A DNA stretch of 64,000 nucleotides from Amylibacter sp. (GTDB lineage: Bacteria; Pseudomonadota; Alphaproteobacteria; Rhodobacterales; Rhodobacteraceae). The DNA is taken from the NCBI GenBank assembly GCA_021775355.1, contig JAJFHZ010000010.1:62001-126000 (forward strand). Reading direction: 5' to 3'. A program made the translations under genes and the position numbers. Below are positions 7,846 to 16,119 of this stretch, piece by piece. The first letter of the stretch is position 1; each line of letters starts with the position of its first letter. The notes under the pieces were generated by a model. It did no database searches, was not told the DNA's origin, and saw only the letters and a list, made by a program, of their open reading frames with translations.

Positions 7846-9309
7846 CTAATTGCTGACAATGGGTAGAAGGAAGTTTTGGATACTTCCCGCGTAGAAAAAT
7901 AAAACGATACAGCCTACAGCAGTGATCGCGGGCGGAAGCCAGACCAATAGCGGGGCTTCGGCGAATGTCTTGGGTAGTTTACTGTCTGTAGCGGGGCGAA
8001 AGAAACCGCGCCCGACAACGGGTAAAAGATAGGCGATGTTCAGAAGCGAACTGACCATCAGCACGCCAATGATGATCAAATGGCCCGCGTCGGCAGCCCC
8101 CAACATCAACAGGAATTTCGGCCATGAACCGCCCAAGGGGGGCAATCCGATGATCGACAGGGCACCGATCAGGAACGCACCAAATGTTATCGGCATAATC
8201 CGGCCCAGACCCTGCATCTGGCTAATCTCGGTTTTGTGGTAAGCAACGTAAATCGAACCCGCGCACATGAACAGGGTAATTTTACCCATTGCGTGCATGG
8301 CTATGTGCATGCCACCACCCAGCGCACCCATAGAAGTGGCTAACGCCATGCCAAGCGTGATGTAGGACAGTTGCGATACTGTGGAATAAGCTAATCGTGC
8401 TTTCAGGTTATCCTTGGTCATGGCAACTACAGAGGCGGCAATGATGCTATAAGCGGCCAGCCACATCAGCCATTCTGATGCACCCGTAGAGGCTAGAAAA
8501 TCGATACCAAAGATATAAATACCAACCTTGAGCATGGTGAATACACCCGCTTTCACAACAGCCACCGCGTGCAGCAAGGCAGAAACGGGTGTGGGGGCAA
8601 CCATTGCGGCGGGCAGCCAGCGATGGAACGGCATCAATGCCGCCTTACCGATACCGAAAGCATACAGGCCCAAAAGGACAGGCAGTAATGTGGGGGTAAT
8701 TTTGCCTTCTAGAATACCGCCCTTCGTAAAGTCCAATGTCCCTGCAATGGTGAAAGTCCAGATCACCCCTGTCAGTAATAACGCGATTGAGGTGCCGATC
8801 AGGATGCCCAAGTAAGTACGTGCACCTTTAACCGCTTCAGGCGTGCCTTTGTGGGCAACCAGCGGATAGGTCGATAGCGTCAAGATTTCGTAGAACACAA
8901 ACAGCGTGAACATGTTCGACGCGAATGCAATGCCCATGACGGCAGCGATGGCGATAGAAAAACAGGCAAAAAACCGTGCGTGGTGTTGCTCGTTATTCCC
9001 GCGCATGTAACCGACGCCGTAAATGTGGGTGATGATCCACAGGCCCGAACCGATCAGGGCGAACATCAGACCAAGGGGTTCGACGTGGAAAGCGATGCTT
9101 AGGCCGGAAACGACCTCGAACAGTCGTAATTCAGCTGTAGTACCGTTGCCAACGTTGCATAAGATCACCAGAACATAGGCAAAGGTTAGAACGGCACATA
9201 GGAATGTAATGCCGTCGCGCAGGTTTTCGCGGTCGGCAAATACCATATTTCCGGCCATCGCAACGGTCGGGATCAGCATTGTCAGATATAGGGCTGTTGA
9301 TGTATCCAT
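7846..9309 (-). CDS. Mrp-like antiporter large subunit (second D-type, NuoM/N-like)
   Basis: 487 residues, about 14 membrane helices, proton-conducting antiporter-like family. The conserved Glu is in FVFYEILTLSTYPLVAHKGT and the Lys in GIGKAALMPFHRWLPAAMVAPTPVSALLHAVAVVKAGVF, a signature shared by MrpD and NuoM. It is the middle one of three large subunits in this operon, 11 bp after the preceding D subunit. It probably forms a second ion channel in the membrane complex; the ion carried (Na+ or K+ against H+) cannot be read from the sequence. Confidence 0.88.
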   Translation of the reverse strand: MDTSTALYLTMLIPTVAMAGNMVFADRENLRDGITFLCAVLTFAYVLVILCNVGNGTTAELRLFEVVSGLSIAFHVEPLGLMFALIGSGLWIITHIYGVGYMRGNNEQHHARFFACFSIAIAAVMGIAFASNMFTLFVFYEILTLSTYPLVAHKGTPEAVKGARTYLGILIGTSIALLLTGVIWTFTIAGTLDFTKGGILEGKITPTLLPVLLGLYAFGIGKAALMPFHRWLPAAMVAPTPVSALLHAVAVVKAGVFTMLKVGIYIFGIDFLASTGASEWLMWLAAYSIIAASVVAMTKDNLKARLAYSTVSQLSYITLGMALATSMGALGGGMHIAMHAMGKITLFMCAGSIYVAYHKTEISQMQGLGRIMPITFGAFLIGALSIIGLPPLGGSWPKFLLMLGAADAGHLIIIGVLMVSSLLNIAYLLPVVGRGFFRPATDSKLPKTFAEAPLLVWLPPAITAVGCIVLFFYAGSIQNFLLPIVSN

Positions 9310-9320
9310 GTCCCTGCCCC

Positions 9321-10850
9321 CTAATGCGCCATACCGGCAGAACCCGCCAGCAGACCTTCGGCGGCAACGCGTGCAGAACCGAGTGTTAATTCAGTGTCAA
9401 AGCCGAACCAGATACAGGCAAAAGCCAGGATCAGCATCGGGATCAGCATGGGCAGTGGTGGATCTGTCGCCGTGCAATCCTCAGCCGGTGCGGTAAGGTA
9501 AAGCACCTCGAACATACGCCAGACATAGATAACCGCCAGAAGCGATGACAACATGATGGCGATAGCGATAATCCACCAACCATTTTCAAATGCAGCTTGT
9601 ACCAACACCCATTTCGATATGAAACCGGCGGTGCCCGGCACACCGATCAGGCTGAGGCCCGCGGCAACCATTGCAGCCCCTGTAAACGGCATTTTGCGCC
9701 CAAGGCCATTCAGGTTGTCAAAGAATGCACTGCCTGAATAAAGCACCATCGCACCGACGCCCATGAATAATGCGGCTTTGGTCATACCGTGGTTCACCAG
9801 ATGTACGATTGATGCCGACAGGCCTGTGGCGTTCAGCATGGCAATGCCCAGCAACATGTATCCGATTTGCGCAATAGACGAAAACGCCAACATACGTTTG
9901 AGGTTGGTTTGAAAGACCGCCACAAAGGATGCCGCGAACATGGCCAACAAAGAAAACGGAATGAAGATCAGATAAAGTGTCCAGTCTTCGAAATGAAACC
10001 CGGGGCTAAAGACCGAAAACATAAAGCGCAACAACACATAAATTGCAGCTTTGGTCGCAGTGGCACCCAGAAATGTCGTGACCGCAGAGGGCGCATAAGT
10101 GTAAGCGTTTGGCAGCCAGTGGTGCAGCGGATACATCGCCGCTTTCAAGCCCATCCCCACCACGATAAAGGTGAACGCAGCTTGCACCGTGCGATTGGCC
10201 CCTTGGTTGGCAATACGGTCTGCAAGGTCGGCTATATTCAGGGTGCCAGTGGTCATATAAAGCAGACCCAGACCGATCACAAAGAAAGTGGCGCCGATTG
10301 TTCCCATAATTAGATAATCGTAAGCCGCAGTTAGGGCGCGGGTATCCTTGCCTGCCCCCATTGCGACAAGGACATATGTGGATAGCGATGAGATTTCCAA
10401 AAACACAAAGACATTGAAAGCATCACCTGTTGCCACCATGCCTAAAAGCCCAGTCAGGCACAGTAAGAATAACGCATAAAATAGTGTATGTAAGCGTTTC
10501 GGAATTTCCGATTTCACGCTTGTGTAAGCATAAGGCAGAACGATCGTAGCTATACCGGATATCAACATCAGAACAAAGGCACTGAGCGCATCGATACGAT
10601 ATTCTATGCCCAAAGGCGGGGCCCAACCGCCGATGTGATAAGAAATAAAGCTGCCGTCCTTGACTTGTGCCAACATCAGGCAGGCGATGACAAACGCCGC
10701 GGCACTGGCAATCATGGCAATGATCCATGCCAGCTTGCGGTTGCCGATAAAGATAATCAAAGGGGCCGAAATCAGCGGGATGACAACCTGCAAAATCGGC
10801 AGGTGATCCATAAACGTTTTTGCAACGTAATGCGGGTCTGCAGCTGACAT
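9321..10850 (-). CDS. mnhD: Mrp antiporter subunit D
   Basis: 509 residues with about 14 membrane helices and the best overall match to MrpD. The TM5 Glu lies in FVFLEISSLSTYVLVAMG and the TM7 Lys in GLKAAMYPLHHWLPNAYTYAPSAVTTFLG. It directly follows subunit C with a TAATG stop/start overlap, as in standard Mrp operons. It is expected to carry out proton uptake in the cation/proton antiport complex of the inner membrane. Confidence 0.9.
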   Translation of the reverse strand: MSAADPHYVAKTFMDHLPILQVVIPLISAPLIIFIGNRKLAWIIAMIASAAAFVIACLMLAQVKDGSFISYHIGGWAPPLGIEYRIDALSAFVLMLISGIATIVLPYAYTSVKSEIPKRLHTLFYALFLLCLTGLLGMVATGDAFNVFVFLEISSLSTYVLVAMGAGKDTRALTAAYDYLIMGTIGATFFVIGLGLLYMTTGTLNIADLADRIANQGANRTVQAAFTFIVVGMGLKAAMYPLHHWLPNAYTYAPSAVTTFLGATATKAAIYVLLRFMFSVFSPGFHFEDWTLYLIFIPFSLLAMFAASFVAVFQTNLKRMLAFSSIAQIGYMLLGIAMLNATGLSASIVHLVNHGMTKAALFMGVGAMVLYSGSAFFDNLNGLGRKMPFTGAAMVAAGLSLIGVPGTAGFISKWVLVQAAFENGWWIIAIAIMLSSLLAVIYVWRMFEVLYLTAPAEDCTATDPPLPMLIPMLILAFACIWFGFDTELTLGSARVAAEGLLAGSAGMAH

Positions 10851-11290
10851 TATGCGCGTCCGCCCATTGCAGGCCCGTGGGTTTTATTATCCGCAGCACT
10901 TAGTTTTCGTTCTATTTCCAAAATGTCTTCTTCTTCGATTGTATCGTAAACTTCGCGGATGCGAATGATCAGCGCCAAAGCCAGTGAAGTGGTTGCAATA
11001 CCCACAACAATCGCGGTCAAGATCAGCACGTGCGGTAGTGGGTTCGAGTAGATAATCGACGGATCAACCTGCATATGGCCTTGGTTATCCACAGGGTAAA
11101 TCGGGGCAGTACCACCGGTGACTTTACCGATTGAAATATAAAGCATGAAAACCGCAGTCTGAAAGATATTCAGGCCGACGATTTTTTTCACCAGATTGCC
11201 GCGCGCCACAACAATATAAAGGCCTGTCATCATCAAAACGATAAACAGCCAGTAGTTCAGATGGCCGATAATGAAATCCAAATATATCAT
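10850..11290 (-). CDS. mnhC: Mrp antiporter subunit C (NuoK-like)
   Basis: 146 residues from the ATG at 11290, which overlaps the subunit B stop as TAATG; a TTG six bases upstream is less likely. Three membrane helices are typical of MrpC/NuoK: YWLFIVLMMTGLYIVVARGN, KIVGLNIFQTAVFMLYISIG and PHVLILTAIVVGIATTSLALALIIRI. The C-terminal tail is acidic (YDTIEEEDILEIERK). Homologues pack against the antiporter-like subunits and form part of the proton path. Confidence 0.9.
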   Translation of the reverse strand: MIYLDFIIGHLNYWLFIVLMMTGLYIVVARGNLVKKIVGLNIFQTAVFMLYISIGKVTGGTAPIYPVDNQGHMQVDPSIIYSNPLPHVLILTAIVVGIATTSLALALIIRIREVYDTIEEEDILEIERKLSAADNKTHGPAMGGRA

Positions 11291-11730
11291 TACCAATCCT
11301 CATCTTTCATCGGTGGCGGGCGGTTCGCGAAAGCATAATAAATTGCAACCATAACACCTGTCACGGTAACGCCCACACCAAGTTCTACCGCCAAAATACC
11401 CCAATGTTGGCCGTGGCTGGGGTGCTGCGGATTGAATGCACCGTAATCAAGGTAATTGTAGCCCAACAACATGCTTGCAACGCCTGTGCCTGCATAAATC
11501 AACACACCCAACGCAACCAATTTATGTACCAACCAAGAGGGAAAGACCTGTTCAGCTTTATTCAAGCCGAAAACAATACCGTAAAGGATAAAGGCGACAG
11601 CCATGATAACACCTGCCTGAAAGCCGCCACCCGGTGAAAAATCACCGTGAAATTGTACATAAAAAGCGAATAGGATGATGGCGCCGACCAGCATTTTTGT
11701 GACCACGCGCAAGATAAGGTGGTGATGCAT
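11290..11730 (-). CDS. mnhB: Mrp antiporter subunit B (MnhB domain)
   Basis: 146 residues with four hydrophobic segments and the MnhB-domain signature: LILRVVTKMLVGAIILFAFYVQFHGDFSPGGGFQAGVIMAVAFILYGI. The HGDFSPGGGFQAG stretch is highly characteristic. It is coupled to subunit C downstream and to the DUF4040 gene upstream by overlaps of a base or a few. It is a small membrane subunit of the cation/proton antiporter. Confidence 0.92.
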   Translation of the reverse strand: MHHHLILRVVTKMLVGAIILFAFYVQFHGDFSPGGGFQAGVIMAVAFILYGIVFGLNKAEQVFPSWLVHKLVALGVLIYAGTGVASMLLGYNYLDYGAFNPQHPSHGQHWGILAVELGVGVTVTGVMVAIYYAFANRPPPMKDEDW

Positions 11731-12287
11731 TACACGTCCTCTTCTTCATCTTCGCGACGTCTACGGGTCAGCCCGCTGAGCAATGCCAAAACCCCGATAC
11801 CGGCAGTAAAGACAACGGCGGTTTCACCCAACGTATCGTAGCCACGGTAGCTGGCCAAAATGGATGTGACCACGTTTGGGACATCAATATCTTTTATGCT
11901 ACCGATCATATACTCAGGGGCCACGTGCAAACTGGCAGGCGCATTCGGGTCACCAAAGCCGGGCATATCCAAAGTGCCATAGACCAAAACGGCCCCTGTA
12001 ACGACCACAACGATAAAAGGCACCATACCTGATCGGGTGGATTTCTTTTGGGTTCTTGCAGTCAAAGCAATCGTACCCAACATCAGAACAGTTGAAATGC
12101 CGGCCCCCACGGCGGCCTCGGTAAATGCCACATCGACCGCATCAAGTGTTACAAACAACAGGGCCGACAACAGACTGAACACACCCGACAGCATGACCAC
12201 CGCAAACAGCTGATTGATCCGCACAACGGCCAACGCCGTTAAAACAAGCATCGCAAAAAGAACAATATTGATAAGGGTTTCAATCAT
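11730..12287 (-). CDS. DUF4040/MbhD-type subunit (MrpA C-terminal part)
   Basis: 185 residues from the ATG at 12287, one base after the MnhG stop; a longer frame to 12329 overlaps mnhG and is unlikely. The N-terminal half (NIVLFAMLVLTALAVVRINQLFAVVMLSGVFSL and VDVAFTEAAVGAGISTVLML) is the MbhD/DUF4040 fold that in classical Mrp systems is fused to the C-terminus of MrpA. The second half (LASYRGYDTLGETAVVFTAGIGVLALL) resembles the MbhE part. So the C-terminal portion of MrpA is encoded here as a separate gene. It has about five membrane helices. Confidence 0.85.
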   Translation of the reverse strand: MIETLINIVLFAMLVLTALAVVRINQLFAVVMLSGVFSLLSALLFVTLDAVDVAFTEAAVGAGISTVLMLGTIALTARTQKKSTRSGMVPFIVVVVTGAVLVYGTLDMPGFGDPNAPASLHVAPEYMIGSIKDIDVPNVVTSILASYRGYDTLGETAVVFTAGIGVLALLSGLTRRRREDEEEDV

Positions 12288-12288
12288 T

Positions 12289-12630
12289 TCAGGATGTACC
12301 CTTTTGTTTTTTACGCGCATCTTCGTCACTGTCAGGTCTGGCGCCAGATGTATGGGCCGCGTTGGCCACCGCGTGGGTAGATGTGGGGCCGGTAATGAAT
12401 ATAAATGTGCCGATAATCAGCAGCTTCACGGTTAACAACGAGATACCGCCCTGTAGACACATGCCTGAAATCAACAGGATCATACCCGCACTTTCACTAA
12501 TTGATGCCGCATGAAGACGCGACCAGAAATTAGGAAACCGCAGGGTTCCAATAGCCCCGATCAGGGTAAATGCGCTACCTGATAAAATGAAAAGCCAACT
12601 TAATATCTCGATAACCAAAGCCCAACCCAT
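12289..12630 (-). CDS. mnhG: Mrp antiporter subunit G
   Basis: 113 residues with three membrane helices and the MnhG/PhaG pattern: ILSWLFILSGSAFTLIGAIGTLRFPNFWSRLHAASISESAGMILLISGM, where TLRFPDFxxRLHAAS is the family hallmark. The C-terminal tail is polar and basic (DEDARKKQKGTS). The start codon abuts the mnhF stop. It is a small structural subunit of the cation/proton antiporter. Confidence 0.92.
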   Translation of the reverse strand: MGWALVIEILSWLFILSGSAFTLIGAIGTLRFPNFWSRLHAASISESAGMILLISGMCLQGGISLLTVKLLIIGTFIFITGPTSTHAVANAAHTSGARPDSDEDARKKQKGTS

Positions 12631-12920
12631 TATTTACGCCCCGCATTATCTGGCATTTGCGACACATCGCCCAAGGCGCGGTAACGAAAGAATTTCAGAA
12701 TCGCGATGGTTCCGACGAAATTGATCAATGCATAAAGCAGCGCAATATCCAGAAAATCCGGGCGCCCGTTCAAAAAGCCTAGCACCGCAATGAAAAGCAC
12801 GGTCAGCGTGCCAAAGCTGTTCACAGCCAGGACACGGTCATAAAGTGTCGGGCCTGCGTAAAGGCGCACCAATACCAATGCCATTGAGATAAACAATGCG
12901 ATTGCCGCTGCTAAAAACAT
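12630..12920 (-). CDS. mnhF: Mrp antiporter subunit F
   Basis: 96 residues, three membrane helices, typical MnhF length. The family pattern is LYAGPTLYDRVLAVNSFGTLTVLFIAVLGF followed by FLDIALLYALINFVGTIAILKFF. It overlaps mnhE upstream and mnhG downstream by a single base each, so translation is coupled. MrpF homologues form part of the cation-translocating side of the complex. Confidence 0.92.
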   Translation of the reverse strand: MFLAAAIALFISMALVLVRLYAGPTLYDRVLAVNSFGTLTVLFIAVLGFLNGRPDFLDIALLYALINFVGTIAILKFFRYRALGDVSQMPDNAGRK

Positions 12921-13408
12921 TATGCCACCACACTTTCAATTGCGCTAACTTCTGCATCCATTTCGGCAAGAGCATCCTTGGTATCGCTTGCATAGGAAAC
13001 CGCATGCACCCAAAAGGTTCCGTCTTCGACCTCGACCGAGATTGTGCCGGGGGTAAGTGTAATCGAATTCGCAAATACGGCTTGCCCAAGATCGGTTTTT
13101 TGTGTGTAGGGCACCTTAAACAAGTGGCGGTTCATTTGCATATTGGGCGATAATATAATCTTGGTCACCATCCAGTTAGACTTGGCGATTTCAATCATAA
13201 GCCAAGCCCAATAGCGGATGGTCGCTATCGGTTTAAGATAGATTTGCATCCTTTGGGCATCAGCGGCATTATCCATGCGGCGCATCGTAATGACGGCAAT
13301 GATAGATGATGCAATCCCAAGCCCTATAATAAGCGGGCTATAGATACCGGACATCAACAACCAAAGCGCGAAAAGTGTCAGTGCTGTTAATAACGTTCGA
13401 AGCATCAT
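12920..13408 (-). CDS. mnhE: Mrp antiporter subunit E
   Basis: 162 residues and first gene of the operon. The N-terminus carries two or three hydrophobic segments; the MnhE-domain landmarks are YWAWLMIEIAKSNWMVTKIILSP and the C-terminal NSITLTPGTISVEVEDGTFWVHAVS, which is highly diagnostic. Its promoter should lie in the 355-bp region shared with the divergent KpsT-like gene. MrpE is needed for full activity or assembly in characterised Mrp systems. Confidence 0.92.
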   Translation of the reverse strand: MMLRTLLTALTLFALWLLMSGIYSPLIIGLGIASSIIAVITMRRMDNAADAQRMQIYLKPIATIRYWAWLMIEIAKSNWMVTKIILSPNMQMNRHLFKVPYTQKTDLGQAVFANSITLTPGTISVEVEDGTFWVHAVSYASDTKDALAEMDAEVSAIESVVA

Positions 13409-13763
13409 CCCCCCAGTTTCATATCGAAGTCATTACGTAACATGACTGCCCCAGATATATAACAACATTAAGATTACATTTTAACCCCCAAAAACCTTAA
13501 AGATCGCTGTTTTTAGTTTAAGGTTGAACTATCGTGTGAATTGCGGTGATTTGCACTTTTCTGCCATAATTACCCCTGATATTTTACACAATTCGGCATA
13601 TATGGTGCATTATAAGCATTTCCATCGGTATGAAAGACAAATTTATTGCAATTTTCCCCTTATCCAGATCATATAGTGCCAATAATAATCTCTTCATATT
13701 CGAAGGGTATAAAAGGCCACATTGAAAGTGGACGAGGGCAAAACGGGTTGAGGCATCTTTTCG
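13409..13763. promoter_or_regulatory. Divergent intergenic region with 9-bp inverted repeat
   Basis: 355 bp between the divergent mnhE and KpsT-like genes, AT-rich and without a supported gene. AACCTTAAA (13493-13501) and TTTAAGGTT (13517-13525) form a perfect inverted repeat with a 15-bp spacer, about 85 bp upstream of mnhE, possibly an operator. Promoters for both directions must lie here, but no clear -35/-10 pair could be chosen. Confidence 0.4.
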
Positions 13764-14417
13764 GTGATTGAATTCAGAAATGTGAGTAAGTCCTTTTGGA
13801 CAGGACAGCAACGCAAGGTCATTTTGGATCAGGCATCTTTTCGTGTGGAAATTGGAAAAAGCATTGGCATTCTTGCCCCGAATGGTACCGGCAAGACCAC
13901 ACTGATCAATATGATGTGTGGTCTGGAAAAACCCGATGAAGGTGAGATTGTCCGGTCTTCCAAAATTTCATTTCCTTTGGGGTTTATGGGCGGATTGAAC
14001 AACAAGCATACAGCGGTTGAAAACAGCCGCTATATTGCGCGCCTCTACGGATTAGAACCTGATTATGTGGAATCTTTTTGCCGTTATCTGTGCAATCTTG
14101 AAGAATACTTTGAAATGCCTATTGCCACCTACTCTTCTGGTATGAAAGCACGGTTCATGCTGTCTTTATTGCTTGCATTAGAATTTGATATTTACCTTAT
14201 CGATGAAGGTATGCCACAATCAACGGATGCAAGTTTTAATAGAAAAGCAGGATCCGTTCTGCGCGACAGACTTAAAAATTCAACAGTCATTATCGTCTCA
14301 CATCAGGCCGATATTTTAGAAGCATTTTGTGATTCAGCTGCAGTACTACAGAACGGAAAACTTCTGTTATTCGATACTTTGGAAGAGGCAAAACAGGTTT
14401 ATAATTATGCCCAATAA
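13764..14417 (+). CDS. KpsT-like polysaccharide ABC exporter ATPase
   Basis: 217 residues, the normal KpsT length, starting at a GTG. Walker A is APNGTGKTT (38-46), the signature is YSSGMKAR (123-130, in place of LSGGQ, as usual for capsule and O-antigen exporters), and Walker B is FDIYLIDEG (141-149). The switch His lies in IIVSHQ. It should energise export of a lipid-linked capsule or exopolysaccharide with a KpsM permease, but no KpsM gene is adjacent. The KpsE-like gene follows with an 11-bp overlap. Confidence 0.88.
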   Translation: MIEFRNVSKSFWTGQQRKVILDQASFRVEIGKSIGILAPNGTGKTTLINMMCGLEKPDEGEIVRSSKISFPLGFMGGLNNKHTAVENSRYIARLYGLEPDYVESFCRYLCNLEEYFEMPIATYSSGMKARFMLSLLLALEFDIYLIDEGMPQSTDASFNRKAGSVLRDRLKNSTVIIVSHQADILEAFCDSAAVLQNGKLLLFDTLEEAKQVYNYAQ

Positions 14418-15972
14418 TGAAAGAAAACAACACGCGGTGCATCAGGATGAGGCTGCTTTCCAAACTCAACGCAAGGTGCCAAACATTCCTACGCAACCTA
14501 TCGATACGCAGACTGAACTTCCTTCTGATTTAAATACCGCGCAGGAAACGTCGCCACGCGACGAAATTGAACTTATCAAAAAAGAGAACCTGACAGGGCG
14601 CCAACTGCGCATAGCACGACGTATCGCCCAAAAACACGGACTTCAGACAACATCGGATTTGGACGCCGTCAGACTGTTGCGCGGCAAAGGGATCGATCCG
14701 TTTCAAGCATCCAACAACATGCTTAAAACAGCTGCCCAAAATCCTTTATCGGGCACACCTTCCAATTTGCCTGCCACTGTCCGAAGTTCCGAAGTGGCGA
14801 AAGCCGAGCCAATTGACCACGCACAAAGGCAGCTTGATGTTCATCAAATCCAAAAAGGTTTGGTAAAACGCAGGCGCAGGCGTATTGCCGCTTTGATCAC
14901 GAAGTTGATATGCTTTATCGTAATCCCCACATTTCTGGCGGGATATTATTTTTACCGGGTTGCAACCCCGATGTATGCTTCTTTCACAGAATTCGTGATC
15001 CAAAAATCAGATGCCCCGTCCGCAGCAGGCGCGAGCAGTCTTTTAAAGGGTTCATTACTTGCAACTGCACAAGATTCCATATCGGTACAGGGTTATTTAT
15101 CATCGCGTGATGCAATGGCCAGACTGGATCAAGAACTGGACTTCAAGCAAGCCTTTCAAGATGATAAGGTAGATATTTTGCAACGTTTGGACCCAGATGT
15201 CACAAACGAAGCAACCTACAGAGCATATAAAAAACGTGTGCAAATCGGGTTCGATCCGACTGAGGGCATTATCAAGATGGAGGTGGTGGCACCTTCGCCG
15301 GAACTGGCTTATAATTTTTCAAAAGCACTTATCAGCTATGCAGAGCAAAATGTTGATCATTTAACGCAACGCTTGCGCAAAGATCAAATGCAAGGCGCAA
15401 GTACCGCTTACGAAAAAGCGGAAAACAATTTTGCTAACGCTCAGGATAAGATCGTTCAGTTGCAAGAACAATTAGGGGTTTTAAGCCCTGAAGGCGAAAT
15501 TGCAGCGCAAATGAGTTTAATCCAGCAAATTGAAACGGATATACAATTAAGACAGCTTGAGCTGATCGAGTTAATCGACAATCCCAGACCAAACCAGACC
15601 AAAGTATCGGTCTTGGAAAGATCAATTAAAAACCGCAAAGATCTGGTCAAAAGATTGCGCCTTGAAATGACGACGGGTGCACAGGGTGAATCATCCTTGG
15701 CCAAAATCACGGCCGAATTGCAAGCCGCGCAAGCACAACTGGTTTTGCGTCAAGAACTTCTTGGGGTTTCCTTATTGCAGCTTGAAACGGCACGTGTAGA
15801 GGCAAACCGGCAGACCCGCTATCTATCTTTGTCCGTTCCCCCGGTTACACCCGATGAGGCCAGTTATCCAAAGGCGTTTGAAAACACGGCTTTGGCCGCT
15901 TTGGTCTTTGCCGGCCTGTTTCTGATGGCTTCATTGACAGCATCCATTTTACGCGAACAGGTAACGGGTTAA
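14407..15972 (+). CDS. KpsE/Wzz-type capsule export inner-membrane protein
   Basis: 521 residues from the ATG at 14407 inside the kpsT-like stop region. Residues 1 to about 155 form a polar, low-complexity cytoplasmic extension, ending in an Arg-rich stretch (LVKRRRRRIAA) before a membrane helix (LICFIVIPTFLAGYYFYRVATPMYASF). A long periplasmic coiled coil follows (about 330-470, Gln/Glu/Leu-rich) and a second membrane helix near the C-terminus (LAALVFAGLFLMASLTASI). This is the topology of polysaccharide co-polymerase/KpsE proteins, which link the inner-membrane exporter to the outer-membrane pore. The N-terminal extension is longer than in E. coli KpsE. Confidence 0.85.
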   Translation: MPNNERKQHAVHQDEAAFQTQRKVPNIPTQPIDTQTELPSDLNTAQETSPRDEIELIKKENLTGRQLRIARRIAQKHGLQTTSDLDAVRLLRGKGIDPFQASNNMLKTAAQNPLSGTPSNLPATVRSSEVAKAEPIDHAQRQLDVHQIQKGLVKRRRRRIAALITKLICFIVIPTFLAGYYFYRVATPMYASFTEFVIQKSDAPSAAGASSLLKGSLLATAQDSISVQGYLSSRDAMARLDQELDFKQAFQDDKVDILQRLDPDVTNEATYRAYKKRVQIGFDPTEGIIKMEVVAPSPELAYNFSKALISYAEQNVDHLTQRLRKDQMQGASTAYEKAENNFANAQDKIVQLQEQLGVLSPEGEIAAQMSLIQQIETDIQLRQLELIELIDNPRPNQTKVSVLERSIKNRKDLVKRLRLEMTTGAQGESSLAKITAELQAAQAQLVLRQELLGVSLLQLETARVEANRQTRYLSLSVPPVTPDEASYPKAFENTALAALVFAGLFLMASLTASILREQVTG

Positions 15973-16119
15973 CGACAGCTATAAAATGACTAAAGCACCC
16001 GTACAAAACGGACACTTTATATCTGATTTTAATCTTTCAGCGCTATATTCGTTCGCAAAAACAACTGCCCAAACACAATAAACCAAACGGTTTAGTCGTG
16101 ATCAAACAAGGAATAACCA

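Noticed and set aside
13493-13525. Inverted repeat considered as a terminator
   Set aside because: It lies between divergent genes, where no transcript should end, so an operator reading is kept instead.
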